DNA from: Myotis daubentonii
Taxonomy: Eukaryota > Chordata > Mammalia > Chiroptera > Vespertilionidae
NCBI RefSeq assembly: GCF_963259705.1
Contig: NC_081848.1
Span: 56,168,895 to 56,232,894 of the forward strand
Direction: 5' to 3'
Length of the DNA stretch: 64,000 nt
A program made the translations under genes and the position numbers. Shown in pieces: positions 20,430 to 64,000 of this stretch. The notes beneath the pieces are model-generated. The model searched no databases. It was not told the DNA's origin and saw nothing but the letters and a program-made list of their open reading frames with translations. How positions within the stretch are numbered: the stretch's first letter is position 1; the number at the start of each line of letters is the position of its first letter.

Positions 20430-22461
20430 GTACGGTAGGGCCCGGCGCGCTCTGCGCCCGATGGGGCGGGCAAGCGAGCTGGCCCGGGCCTCTGTGGCCT
20501 GGCGCTACCTGCCCAGCGGTCCCCACTCCCTGGGGGTGTAGGCGCTGTTTTCCAGAAGCATAGTGGGGAGCCCTGGGCGGTGGCCCCCGCCCGGCATGGG
20601 CGCGGAGCCCGCCGCACTCAGCTTCTGCTCTCAGGGCGCACAATGGCATCCGGCCTGGCTGGGGAACGCAGGAGGTGGCCGCACCTAACCTGGGGTGGAG
20701 AGTCCAGGGGGATGCAGGACAAGGAGCTGACGGGTCTGAAGGGTGGGGTGGACCTCTGGGCTGGAACTCGGCCAAAGACCCCATGGAGCCAAAGAAGCCT
20801 CAGCAGCCTGGGTGGGTTCCGGGAAGCCGCTGAGTCGGATTTTAACCCGGGGACTCTGGGGAAGCGGGCTCCCTGGGAGTGGCCGCCGCCTGTGGATTAC
20901 AGGGCGCTCTCTGCGCCGCTTGCATTTATTTATTAAGCAGCGACTGAGGTAGCTATGCTAAGCCCTGTGCTTCAGCTCTCCGCGGTTCACACGGTCTGTG
21001 AAGAGGAGAATCATCCCGAACCGTTCCTTCTGGCAAATGGGGAAGCCTAAAGCTGGGAGAGGGTTGGGGCGTCTCCAAGGTCACGGCAGGTGGCAGAGTT
21101 GGGGAGCACACCCTCTCTCTGCAGAGCTGCACTCCCACACGTGCCCCCACATTGGAGGAAGCGCTGGAGCCCAGAGCTTAGGTTTTGGTGAAGCCAGGAG
21201 GTCTCTGCAGGGAGAACTGCTCCCTCCCCCCTGCTGGACTGCAGGAGCCTACAAGGCTGTCCAGAAATAGCAGAGATTTGTAAGGAGAGACCCGATCCCA
21301 GCCTGGCGACCCCGGCTGCTTGCCTGTAAGCCCTCTTGGATATTTTTGCCCTTTGGAACGCTGTCAAAACTAGATCCGGCGAATGCAGTGCGGGTTAGAT
21401 GAACAGAGTCCAATGTGTGTTCCCTCCCAAGCCCTGGAAATCGAGGGTTCCACCAAGTACTAAGCCTAGGACTCCATCCAGGCCTCAGGCCTCTGAAGCT
21501 ATTTCTGCACTTCCTGGAATGACAAAAAGTTTCCTTATCCTGGGCCTCACTCCTTTGCAACAAGGATCGCTGCCGAAGCCACACCAGGCGCCTCCCCTCC
21601 AGGGTTGGTTAGCAGCCCCTGGAATTGCGATTTAGAGCCTGGCTCTGGCCGGGCGCCAGGCCCAGGAGGCTGCCAGCCGGGCTTCACGTGGCTCCGGTCT
21701 GCTTCGGATTTCTAGCTAAGTCTAAAGTCTGACTCGGAGCTTGCGCCCTCTGACCCTCGGGGCGGGAGAGTTTCTCTTCTTTTCCGCACGGGCGGGGCCA
21801 GCGCCCACCTCTCTACATACTGCCCGCAGCCTCTGGACCTCTGTAGTCCATTCCCAGCTCTGAAATGCGCAAGCGCTCCAGGTGGCGGGGGAGGGGCCGG
21901 CTGCTCATCTTCCGGGTCTGGGTGTTACTACCCTACCCGAGGGCGCCTGGGACCGCGCAGTGGGTCCGATCTCCCCGAGGGGGAAGGGGGGGGGGGGAGC
22001 GGTGACTGATCGCGCATGAGCAGAGCTCCCTGCCCGCCTCGCTGCCCCAGGGTTGGGTAGCGAGGCAGTTAAGCAGTTAATGGTACTTTTGCACGTACCT
22101 CTCTCTGGAGTGGACGGCTCTTGGTGATCTTGTTTGAGGAAAGGCCGGCCCAGTTTGGGGTTAAGAGAGCAAGATGGGTGAACACTCAGGAGGATATACT
22201 TACACTCAGACGTCAATATTAATTTTACATGCGAAGGTGAGGTTTTTCCAAACCACGTTCCTAGCCAGACCAGACCAGACCCTGGCATTAATGGCCTTTC
22301 ACCTCTCCTTTGGCTATCTTTAGGTTTGTCCTCTTCCCACTTTTTAGACGTTCCTTGCGATTTCTAGTGGCAAGTACCCCAAAAGGAAGTGAAATAAGCT
22401 TTTCCCGAACACCTTTTGGTTAAGAAGTGTGCAATGACAGTTCATGTTTCCCCCGCAATAG
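20430..22461 (+). other. LDHA: LDHA intron 1
   Basis: About 2.0 kb, GC-rich over its first part (CpG island continues past exon 1). 20937-21100 looks like a MIR remnant. A G-run at about 21987-21998 is present. Overlapping GC-rich open frames on both strands are composition artefacts. Confidence 0.7.
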
Positions 22462-30983
<8,522 letters not shown>

Positions 30984-31507
30984 AGTCTCCTGATGTCCTA
31001 CCACCTCACTGTCTAGGCTACAGCAGGATTTTAGTTGGAGATTGTGCATATTGTCCTTTTTATCTGATCTGTGACTAAGAACATCCGTTTCCTAAAGATA
31101 GAACTAGTAATGGTTCATAAAACCCAGCATCTGCATCCTGATGCTGGAGGGTCCTTATCTTGGGTAGCCCTAAACTGGTTAGTGTGAAATAGTTCCACCT
31201 CCTCAGAGGCACCACTGCCAATGTTGCTCACGCTACAGTTGCCCTTCAGACTAGATGTGTGTTCACCGTGTGTTATATGACTTGTGGTTCCTTTTTCTAT
31301 AATTAGTCACATCCTGGGAGCCAATGTAAAGCCAATATTGCATGTTTTGTGCATAACTGTTCTAAAGGATCTTACTCTGTGTGCTATATGTATCAGATTA
31401 GTGTACATTGCCATATAATGTAAAAAGAAAAGTCTACATATAAATAATACAGCCAACTATCCAAGTGTCATACCAACTAAAATGCCAAATAAACCTTGAA
31501 CAGTGAC
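30984..31507 (+). terminator. LDHA: LDHA 3' UTR and polyadenylation signal
   Basis: About 520 bases of 3' UTR. AATAAA at 31488-31493 is followed by CTTGAACAGTGACTA, giving a cleavage site near 31507. Confidence 0.85.
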
Positions 31508-31606
31508 TACTCTGTTAATTTATTATGATGTAAAATCATAAAGCTACTATTCATTACATTATTGGGGGCTACTACACGTTATTCTTGGGCAACTGCAATG
31601 ATTTTT

Positions 31607-31776
31607 TTTTTTTTGCAATGATTTTTGTTTATTTATTGGTTGATTTTGGAGAGGAAGAAACACCTATTTGTTGTTCTAATTTGTGCATTCGTTGGTTGAT
31701 TCTTAGAAGTGCTCTGACTGGGCATTGAATCCACGCACAACCTTGGTATATGGGATGGCGCTTGAACCAATTGAGC
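31607..31776 (-). mobile_element. Diverged Ves-type SINE downstream of LDHA
   Basis: Minus orientation with flanking CTGCAATGATTTTT (31593-31606 and 31777-31790). Confidence 0.75.
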
Positions 31777-32115
31777 TGCAATGATTTTTTTTTTTTTTAA
31801 GGAATATTTACTATTGTCCAGACTTTAGTTTTATCTGAATTAACAGATTAAGGCTGTGGCTAGATTGATTAGGTTATTTTGGTACCATTTCCATTTTAAT
31901 AAATTATTTTAATAAACTAAGCCCTAAAGTATTACATAAGATAACTTGATAATAGTGCTAATCATAATTGTACCCTACAATTCATGTATATAATATACTA
32001 CAAACTAATGTAAAAAACATTTGCCAACTGAACATAAGCAGTGGTACTTTACCAACACAGGGGAACACAGATATTTAAGAAACTTTGTTTTCTGGAGGCC
32101 AGTAACATAATGGTA

Positions 32116-32764
32116 CAGTAGTCCCCCCTCATCCGTCGGTGATACATCCAAGACTCCCAGTGGATGCTTGAAACCACAGACAATACCAAACCCTATGTAT
32201 ACTGTTTTTTTATCATACATATGGGATATGATTAAGTTTAATTTATAAATTAGGAAACAATTAGTAAGAATAATTAAGCCCTAACCGGTTTGGCTCAGTG
32301 GGTAGAGCATCGGCCTGCTGACTGGAAGGTCCCAGGTTTGATTCCTGTCAAGGGCATGTGCCTTGGTTGCGGGCACATCCCCAGTAATAATTAAATAAAT
32401 TAGTGAGGAATTAACAATAAAATAGAACAATTATAACCAAGACTAAAGTTATAAATGTGGCATTAGGTCAAATAAGAGTTACTTGAACATCAGCACTGTG
32501 ATAGAGAGTTGAGCTGATAACCGAGATGGCTACTAAATGACTAATTGGTGGGTAGTGTGTACCATGTGGATAATCTCGACAAAGGGATGATTCATGGCTC
32601 AGGCAGGATGAAGTGGGATGGCACAAGATTTCCTCATGCTACTCAGGATGGTGTGTAATTTAAAACATGAATAATTTCTGGAATGTTCAATTAATATTTT
32701 CAGACTGCATTTGACTATGGGTAACCATGGGAAGCAAAACCGTGGATAAGTGGAGGGACTACTG
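32116..32764 (+). mobile_element. Tigger/MER2-like Tc1-mariner DNA transposon remnant
   Basis: The left end CAGTAGTCCCCCCTCATCC follows TA, and the right end is GGAGGGACTACTG. The interior matches an old mammalian Tigger-derived family by its CCAGTGGATGCTTGAAACC and AATACCAAACCCTATGTATA blocks. It is interrupted by a 3'-truncated SINE at 32278-32385. Confidence 0.7.
32278..32385 (+). mobile_element. 3'-truncated Ves-type SINE in Tigger remnant
   Basis: Head GCCCTAACCGGTTTGGCTCAG to GGGCACATCCCCAGT, then nothing of the pyrimidine-rich body or tail. It is nevertheless flanked by AATAATTAA (32269-32277 and 32386-32394). Confidence 0.82.
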
Positions 32765-32765
32765 T

Positions 32766-32967
32766 TTTTTATTTTTATTTTTTATTGATTTCAGACAGGA
32801 AGGGAGAGGGAGAGAGAAACATCAATGATAGAATCATTGATCGTCTGCCTCCTGCACGCCCCCTACTGGGAGTTGAGCCCCAAATCCAGCATGTGCCCTG
32901 ACTGGTAATCAAACCGTGATCTGGTTCAAAGGTCGCCGTTCAACCACTGAACCACTCTGGCTGGGCA
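32766..32967 (-). mobile_element. Ves-type SINE at the edge of the Tigger remnant
   Basis: Minus orientation. GACTACT at 32757-32763 (the end of the Tigger inverted repeat) is repeated just after the SINE, so the SINE is younger. Confidence 0.85.
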
Positions 32968-33146
32968 GGACTACTATCTTTAATGATTTTAAATAAAATA
33001 GTCCATAACTATGACCTTTATCCAGACCTAAAAACTGTACTTCCAGAGGAAGTTTATTGTCATCCCTTTTCTAGAATTTTTTCCCCAAAACTTCCTTCCT
33101 GAGAGCTAGTTAGGGAAAATAATTACACTTTTTAAAATGTGTCTTA

Positions 33147-33367
33147 AGCCCTAGCTGGCTTGGCTCAGTGGATAGAACATTGGCCTGCAGACTGAAGGGT
33201 TCCAGGTTCGATTCTGGTCAAGGGCATGTACCTTGGTTGCAGGCACATCCCCAGTGGGAGGTGTGCAGGAGGCAGCTGATCGATGTTTCTCTCTCATCAA
33301 TGTTCCTAACACTCTATCCCTCTCCCTTCCTCTCTGTAAAAAAATCAATAAAATATATATATTTTTA
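33147..33367 (+). mobile_element. Ves-type SINE, plus orientation
   Basis: Flanked by AAAATGTGTCTTA (33134-33146 and 33368-33380). Head GCCCTAGCTGGCTTGGCTC, tail AAAATCAATAAAATATAT. Confidence 0.92.
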
Positions 33368-33599
33368 AAAATGTGTCTTAAATGTAAAATGACAGGACTG
33401 ACTTATGTAGTCTTGACTATTTGCTGTCCTGTAGTAGACTCTAAAAAACAACTTTAAGCTATAACTTACCATAAAATTTACTCTTGAAGTGTAGGATTCT
33501 GTGGATCCACGTGGTTGTGCACTCCAACCACTAATCTTGGGACTTTTCAATTTACTGTAAAGAAAAAAAAGTGTATGTAATCCTACAGCCTTTGTGTTG

Positions 33600-33817
33600 T
33601 TGTTTTTTTAAAATATACTTCTTTATTGATTTCAGAGAGAAAGGGAGAGGGGGAGAGAGAAACATCAATGATGAGAATCATTGATCAGCTGTCTCCAGCA
33701 GGTCCCCTACTAGGGATTGAGCCCGCAACCCAAGCATTTGCCCTTGGCCAGAGTCGAACCTGGGACCCTTCAGTCCGCAGGCCAATGCTCTATCCACTGA
33801 GCCAAACCAGCTAGGGC
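33600..33817 (-). mobile_element. Ves-type SINE, minus orientation
   Basis: Head complement GAGCCAAACCAGCTAGGGC at right. Near-matching flanks CCTACAGCCTTTG/CCTATAGCCTTTT. Confidence 0.85.
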
Positions 33818-33852
33818 CCTATAGCCTTTTAGGTTAGGCACCTTAAGTCTTT

Positions 33853-34061
33853 TTTTTTTTTTTTTAATATATTTTATTGATTTTTTACACAGAGGAAGGG
33901 AGAGGGATAGAGAGTGCGAGAGAAACATCGATCAGCTGCCTCCTGCACACCTATTGGGGATGTGCCCGCAACTAAGGTACATGCCCTTGACCGGAATCGA
34001 ACCTGGGACCCTTCAGTCCGCAGGCTGACGCTCTATCCACTGAGCCAAACCGGCTAGGGCA
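33853..34061 (-). mobile_element. Ves-type SINE, minus orientation
   Basis: Flanked by GCACCTTAAGTCTTT/GCACCTTCAGTCTTT (33838-33852 and 34062-34076). Confidence 0.9.
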
Positions 34062-34076
34062 GCACCTTCAGTCTTT

Positions 34077-35303
34077 AAAAAAATTTTTTTTTAATTTACA
34101 TTTCTTAATATCAAATTGTTTGATACAATAAATTAGTAAACACCAACATGACTGAAAAATAATGCTTAAGAGAGACTTTTAAATTTTCATAGACTTTTCA
34201 GATTTAATCTTGTTAAGCTTCCTTGCTTCCTGGCACAGTAAGTGTTCCAGGTACACATTGTATCTTTCTGCCCCAGGCAAGAAATAGGCCAACTCTGCAA
34301 GGAGCCCTGAGTCTTTTTAATGGAATATGATCTCTTTTAGTTTTAATGCCTTGTGAAGTGGATTAAGCAGGTCTTAGCCGCCATCTCATGCAAACTGCCA
34401 GTTAGCGGGGGGAAAAAAATGGAATGGTCACAACATGGTCCTCCTTTCATATAGCTAGATATGCCTATATCTCTCTCTGTGTGTAGATAGATATATTTTT
34501 CCCCACTAAAACCTATGTTGAGAAAATAAAACTATCAAGACTTCAAAGCCATGTTCCTTCTAATCCTTTGCTGAGTGCCTACTATACTTTAGTAGATGTG
34601 GGAATATGCAAAAATCTTGCATATTTGGCTCTCTTGTATTTATATTGCCATAAAATAACAAAATGGGAAGTAGGTTTTCTCACGGCCACCAGAGAGCCCA
34701 CTCAGGCAGAGAGGATGTCTAGCTCCTGCAAATGTCCCTAGGCCTTGGGCAGGTATGAATGAAGAGCTTTTCTTCCTTCGGAACAGGAGTTTGGTCACTA
34801 CCAGATGATAACTCCTTAGGCCAACAGGGGTATGAAGCAGATGTAGAGCTTAGGTTTGAGGTCATCTAGGCCAGCAGTGTCTCCCTCTCAGCCCCATGGT
34901 AAGTGAGGTTCAAAGGCAGGGAGTTGCTGTGGAAACACACAAGTAAGTGGGAGTACAGGACCAACAACAGCTGCCACTGCTATCCACCATAGAAACCTCT
35001 TGCCTGGGGCTGGCAATAGGTTAAAGGCCCCAGGAGGAACAGGAGTAGGGAGGTGGTGGTAGTTGACACATTGATCAAGGAAAGCTAGAGGAAGTGGCAT
35101 ATGTGCTCAAAACTGAAAATGAACAATCAACTTTGAGAAGGGCTGGGGGAGAACTTTCCAGATACGTATAGGGAACAGCAAGAAGTTCTCAGCCAAGAAA
35201 AAGCTGGGGGGAGAATGTGATGAAGAGTGTTTTGAGATGAAGTTGCAGAGGTGTGAGGAGGCCAAATTTTTAATGTATCATAGGTTGTAAAAATTGGTTA
35301 TTT
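34077..35303. other. Intergenic LDHA-LDHC spacer, no gene
   Basis: Mostly unassigned sequence with an ATATATCTCTCTCTGTGTG tract near 34467. 35110-35300 (GAAGAGTGTTTTGAGATG and neighbours) resembles an old L2-type repeat. No coding region supported. Confidence 0.35.
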
Positions 35304-35314
35304 TCTCCTTTTTT

Positions 35315-35513
35315 AATATTTTATTGATTTTTTACAGAGAGGAATAGAGAGTTAGAAACATCAATGAGAGAGAAACATTGATCAGCTGCCTCCTGCACAC
35401 GCCCCTACTGGGTATGTGCCCGCAAGCAAGGTACATGCCCTTGACCAAAATCGAACCTGGGACCCTTGAGTCTGCAGGTCAACGCTCTATCACTGAGCCA
35501 AACCGGTTAGGGC
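35315..35513 (-). mobile_element. Ves-type SINE, minus orientation
   Basis: Flanked by TCTCCTTTTTT (35304-35314 and 35514-35524). Confidence 0.85.
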
Positions 35514-35520
35514 TCTCCTT

Positions 35521-35659
35521 TTTTTTAAATTGATTTTTTTTAGAGATAGAGGGAGAGGAACATTGACGTGAGAGCAAAACAGCAATGGGCTGCCTTCTGC
35601 ATGCCCCCTACCAGGGGATGGAACAGGAGGACGCCCAACTGAGCTGCACGAACCAGGGC
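35521..35659 (-). mobile_element. Partial, diverged Ves-type SINE, minus orientation
   Basis: TTAGAGATAGAGGGAGAGG to AACCAGGGC, directly abutting the previous SINE. The internal promoter region is shortened. Confidence 0.65.
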
Positions 35660-35699
35660 AATTATTTTTAAGTGTGACAGAAAGCTGTTGAAGGGTTTT

Positions 35700-36060
35700 T
35701 GTTTGTTTGTTAAAATTTTTTATTAAGGTATTACATATGTGTCCTTATCCCCACATTACCCCTCATCCCCCCCACTCATGCCCTCAACCCCCTGTTGTCT
35801 GTGTCCATTAGTTAGGCCTATATGCTAGCATATAAGTCCTTTGGTTGATCTCCCCCCATACCCCCACCCTCCCCTACCTTCCCTCTGAGGTTTGACGGTC
35901 TGATTGATGCTTCTCTGTCTCTGGGTCTGTTTTCGTTCATCAGTCTATGTTGTTCATTATACTCCACAAATGAATGAGATCATGTGATAGTTATCTTTCT
36001 CTGACTGGCTTATTTCACTTAGCATAATGCTTTCCAGTTCCATCCATGCTGTTGCAAATA
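35700..36060 (-). mobile_element. 5'-truncated L1 3' end, minus orientation
   Basis: Antisense L1 tail (TATTACATATGTGTCC, TTAGCATAATGCTTTCCAG). A 12-bp duplication TTGAAGGGTTTT lies at 35688-35699 and 36061-36072. Related to 11408-11908. Confidence 0.92.
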
Positions 36061-36224
36061 TTGAAGGGTTTTAAGCAGTTATTGCATGATCTGAACTATA
36101 TTAATCATAGGCTTTGATACAGAAAATGAATTACCCTTTAGGTTTTGAAAAAGATTCAAATGCAAATGACAAAAAATGACAGAGGTTGTGTCCCTTTGTG
36201 TGAGTTATAAATTAAAAATCACTT

Positions 36225-36427
36225 GCCCTAACCGGTTTAGCTCAGTGGATAGAGCGACGGCCTGCGGACTGAAAGGTCCCAGATTCGATTCTGATCAAGG
36301 GCATGTACCTTGGTTGCGGGCACATTCCCAGTAGGGGGTGTGCAGGAAGCAACTGATTTATGTTTCTCTCTCATCGATTTTGCTAACTCTCTATCCCTCT
36401 CCCTTCCTCTCTGTAAAAAAAAAAAAA
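36225..36427 (+). mobile_element. Ves-type SINE, plus orientation
   Basis: Head GCCCTAACCGGTTTAGCTCAG and a poly-A rich tail. Flanks AAAAATCACTT/AGAAATCACTC. Confidence 0.87.
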
Positions 36428-36464
36428 GAAATCACTCTTAGAAAACTAGACACGGCCATATATA

Positions 36465-36630
36465 TCTTTGATTTCAGAGAGGGAAAGAAATGGAAACATC
36501 AATGATGAGAATCATTGATCATCTACCTCCTGCAGGTCCCCCCACTGGGGATCAAACCTGCAACCCAGGCATGTGCCCTTGACCGGGATCGAAATAGCGA
36601 CCCTTCAGTCCGCAGGCCCAGCTAGGGCTT
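36465..36630 (-). mobile_element. Internally deleted Ves-type SINE, minus orientation
   Basis: The ATTTCAGAGAGGGAAAG side and a head complement lacking the GCTCTATCCACTGAGCC segment. Confidence 0.75.
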
Positions 36631-36655
36631 CTTTAATTTTAAAAAAACCAACAAC

Positions 36656-36845
36656 GTTTTTTATTGATTTTTAGAGAAAGAGGAAGGGAGAGGGAAACAT
36701 TGATGAGAAAGAAACATCCACTGGTTCTCTTGCACACCCCCCACTGGGGATTGAGCCTGCAACCTGGGCATGTGCCCTGGAAATCAAACCAGTGAACTCT
36801 TGGTACATGGGTGGATGCTCAACTACTGAGCCACACCGGCCGAGC
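36656..36845 (-). mobile_element. Ves-type SINE, minus orientation
   Basis: GATTTTTAGAGAAAGAGGAAG to CTACTGAGCCACACCGGCC; an older subfamily. Confidence 0.8.
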
Positions 36846-37229
36846 TCATTTTCATTCAAACATTATTTCAGCACTCCATCCTGAAGTTACCTAGCTTAAT
36901 AATAATTTTTAAAAATTCCTGCAAATGAATGTTTGGATATAGGTGTGATAAGTGCACCAAAATGTATGTTTCTCCAAGTCGGGTTGGTCACTCCCAAGTC
37001 CACACTTTACTGCTTTAAGCTGGCACCACCGTAAACACGGGAGGTGCTCCCAGGAGGGTTCTTTCTCACGGAGGCCTGGAGCGCCTAGCCGGGTGGTTGT
37101 GGGGTCTCCAAAGAGTCAGGGCCAGAAAATCAGTCCCAGGCCGCCTGAAGGAAACGAAACCACAGTCCGATCACCTTGACTGCACACTCTCCAAGATCGT
37201 CTCTCGATTCTTCACACGGACAGCAGGAA

Positions 37230-37435
37230 GGTGCAATCGCAGGCACCCCAGCAACCAGCTCACACCGAGAGGACGTCGAGCGTCTGCCAATGCGCCTGCG
37301 CCGGCCGGCGGGGGCGGGGCGTACGCGGAGCGTGCTGGCGGGTCGGGCGGGGAGTAACCGCAGCCGGGCTTCGCACCTCAACTGCCGTGGCAGTTGTGCC
37401 CCGGAGTCACTCTTTTAAAAGTCCTGCGACGCTGT
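37230..37435 (+). promoter_or_regulatory. LDHC: LDHC CpG-rich promoter with MYB-type palindrome
   Basis: Contains a GC box GGGGCGGGGCG (37311-37321) and the perfect inverted repeat CAACTGCC-GT-GGCAGTTG (37379-37396). Each arm holds a MYB-type CAACTG/CAGTTG core, and a TAACCG MYB-like site is at 37355-37360. Testis LDHC promoters are known for a GC box and a palindrome near the start site. A-MYB (MYBL1) drives pachytene genes through such cores. Occupancy here is inferred. Confidence 0.65.
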
Positions 37436-37485
37436 GTGTTATGCTTCCGGGGGGTCTTTAGTGGGTTGCGCCAAGCGGAGCATTG
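37420..37485 (+). other. LDHC: LDHC exon 1 (noncoding, start approximate)
   Basis: A leader ending CCAAGCGGAGCATTG before a consensus donor GTGAGTAT at 37486. The donor position is firm by motif; the start is a guess from distance to the palindrome and GC box. Confidence 0.5.
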
Positions 37486-37744
37486 GTGAGTATCCGGCGC
37501 AGGGGCGGAAATGGTGGCTGGGGCAGGGCGAGCTCAGGAAGCCGGTGGTGCCTCGCCCCGACCACCTCTCGTCACCTTTGACCAGGAAATCCTCTCTTTG
37601 GCTTCCCCTCCACCCCGGCTTTCCCCTGGTGCAGACTCCGAGGTGGTGTCTTAGGGCAGTGTGACTAAGTACATCGCTCGCGACGAGCATTATTTAGGGA
37701 GTTCGATTCCACTGATATGGCGTCGTCTCTCTCAGGTTCTCACA

Positions 37745-62722
<24,978 letters not shown>

Positions 62723-62985
62723 AGCCTTTTAATGTTCCACTGTTTTATAGAACAGAAGATAACAAACTGTGTATTTTACATTTTGAAAGTATTTTCATCT
62801 GATATGAAAAATATAAGGCGGCATTGGAGACCTATAGCATACTCCAGCCTCTCAAGGGTAGAAAAAGGAAGTGGTAAGGAAATTTATCCTCTTTTATGAA
62901 TCTCGCATTGCTCTATTCTAAGATACCCAACCTGTACAAATCTAAGAGTGGCCTTTGGGTTTAATAAAATATATATAACAATCCA
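62723..62985 (+). terminator. LDHC: LDHC 3' UTR and likely polyadenylation signal
   Basis: AATAAA at 62962-62967 in an AT-rich context, giving a 3' UTR of about 260 bases. Later AATAAA-like sites (near 63327) could give a longer form. Confidence 0.65.
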
Positions 62986-63949
62986 TTATAATATAGAACT
63001 TAAGATTTTTTTCACAAAACAAGCACTTTTTCTAGTATTGAAATTTTATCTTGTGCTTTCTTCCCTTAGGGAAACAGCATATTCACTTGATATTGCTTCA
63101 TGTGTCTATGTGTAATTTTTACTGAGTGCTTATTTTTAAGACCATGTATTTCAGAAGGAAAATAGAAATATACCTTTTTGGTGTAAAAAAATTTAAATAT
63201 CTTCAACCCTGCAAGTATAATACCAATTAATCTAAATTCAAATTGTGGATTTGGTGTCTTTGTTGAAATACTACACCGGGAGCTTAGACCATCACATTAG
63301 ATATAAGTGAAAATTAAGCATTGTGGAAAATAAATATAAGGAAATGTCTTGGTTTGTGTGATTAACTGAAACTAATGTGAAACATGGAACCTCTGATTTC
63401 CAACTTTCAATTTGGAAATCGATTACATTTCTTTCCAATTCGTTCAGCAAATTACTATTATTCTTGCTGTGTAATGATTATAAGTCAATATGACATGATT
63501 TCTGCCCTCCAGTATCTTACAGTGAGTATTTAAGGTACATCAACTAATTAATTATTAATGTATGCTTTATACAAGTCAACTGATAGCTCCCTCTTTGTGT
63601 CCAATCTAGGAGTGAATGTTCTTCTTTTGATTTATATATACAAATATATGTGTATGTACATATAATATGTAACATATGTATTTCCTTTACTCCACAAAGA
63701 ATTAAGGCAGCTGTAGGAAATACCAATGAAACAAAAGCTAAGAAATCAGGACCAAGGTGATTTACAAATTAGACTAGAGCAGTGGGAAAAGTTAGAAGGC
63801 AGCTGTGCCGGCCCTGAGGACTTGCATGGCTCTAGTGCAGGTGTACCTATTGCAAAGAGAGTCACAGTTCACCCTCTTAGTCTTGCTACTGTGATAGCTT
63901 TCATTCCAGTCATTTACTACCAAACATGATTCGTTCCCTATTATTTTGT
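62986..63949. other. Intergenic downstream of LDHC, no gene recognised
   Basis: AT-rich. Short open frames only. In mammals LDHAL6A or TSG101 follow further downstream, but nothing of them is visible. Confidence 0.35.
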
Positions 63950-64000
63950 TATTTAAATTTTTATTGATTTCAGAGAGGGAGAAAGAGAAACATCAGTGAG
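63950..64000 (-). mobile_element. Ves-type SINE cut by window end
   Basis: TTTTTATTGATTTCAGAGAGG...AGAAACATCAGTGAG is the tail side of a minus-orientation SINE. Confidence 0.8.

Noticed and set aside
20073..20784. Several long GC-rich frames across the LDHA promoter and intron 1
   Set aside because: They overlap on both strands in a CpG island, where stop codons are rare.

Overview
The window looks like genomic DNA from a vespertilionid bat. It is dense with tRNA-derived Ves-type SINEs in both orientations. It also has HeliBat-like Helitrons (ends TC...CTAG, A|T targets, GTGCAC hairpin near the 3' end), several non-autonomous hAT families with 8-bp target duplications, a piggyBat-like TTAA element and young 5'-truncated L1 tails. 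That combination of DNA transposons is characteristic of Myotis-like bats. This identification is an inference from repeat content; no database search was possible.

The only intact protein-coding genes I can support are two tandem lactate dehydrogenase genes on the + strand. LDHA has its noncoding exon 1 at about 20350-20429 and coding exons 2-8 from 22486 to 30983. LDHC, the testis/sperm isozyme, has exon 1 ending at 37485 and coding exons 2-8 from 37745 to 62722. Both reading frames join cleanly at GT/AG sites with identical exon sizes (126, 118, 174, 174, 118, 124 and 165 coding nt; 332 aa each), as expected for a tandem duplication. LDHA has a CpG-rich promoter with hypoxia-response and CRE motifs. 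LDHC has a CpG-rich promoter with a MYB-type palindrome close to the exon 1 region.

Region by region: 1-20000 is intergenic and repeat-filled (nested hAT/SINE, a 1.16-kb Helitron, a solo LTR, a U6 pseudogene, an L1 tail, and a defective gammaretrovirus-like provirus keeping a broken env at 14461-16626). 20100-31507 is LDHA, with a GSTP1 processed pseudogene in intron 4. 31508-37200 is the intergenic spacer, packed with SINEs plus one Tigger/MER2-like transposon and an L1 tail. 37230-62985 is LDHC, whose introns hold most of the remaining elements: tandem Helitrons, a Helitron with two opposite 3' ends between head-to-head L1 pieces, a piggyBat-like MITE, a retrocopy ending in a hAT, and a WBP2 processed pseudogene in intron 7. 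63000-64000 is intergenic and ends inside a SINE.

The genes need no new system to explain them: LDHA interconverts pyruvate and lactate in somatic glycolysis and LDHC does so in germ cells. The most unusual signals are in the mobile DNA: repeated inverted CTCF-like motif pairs carried by Helitrons, three palindromic subterminal repeats in a TTAA element, and exact nested or tandem insertions whose order can be read from their target duplications.
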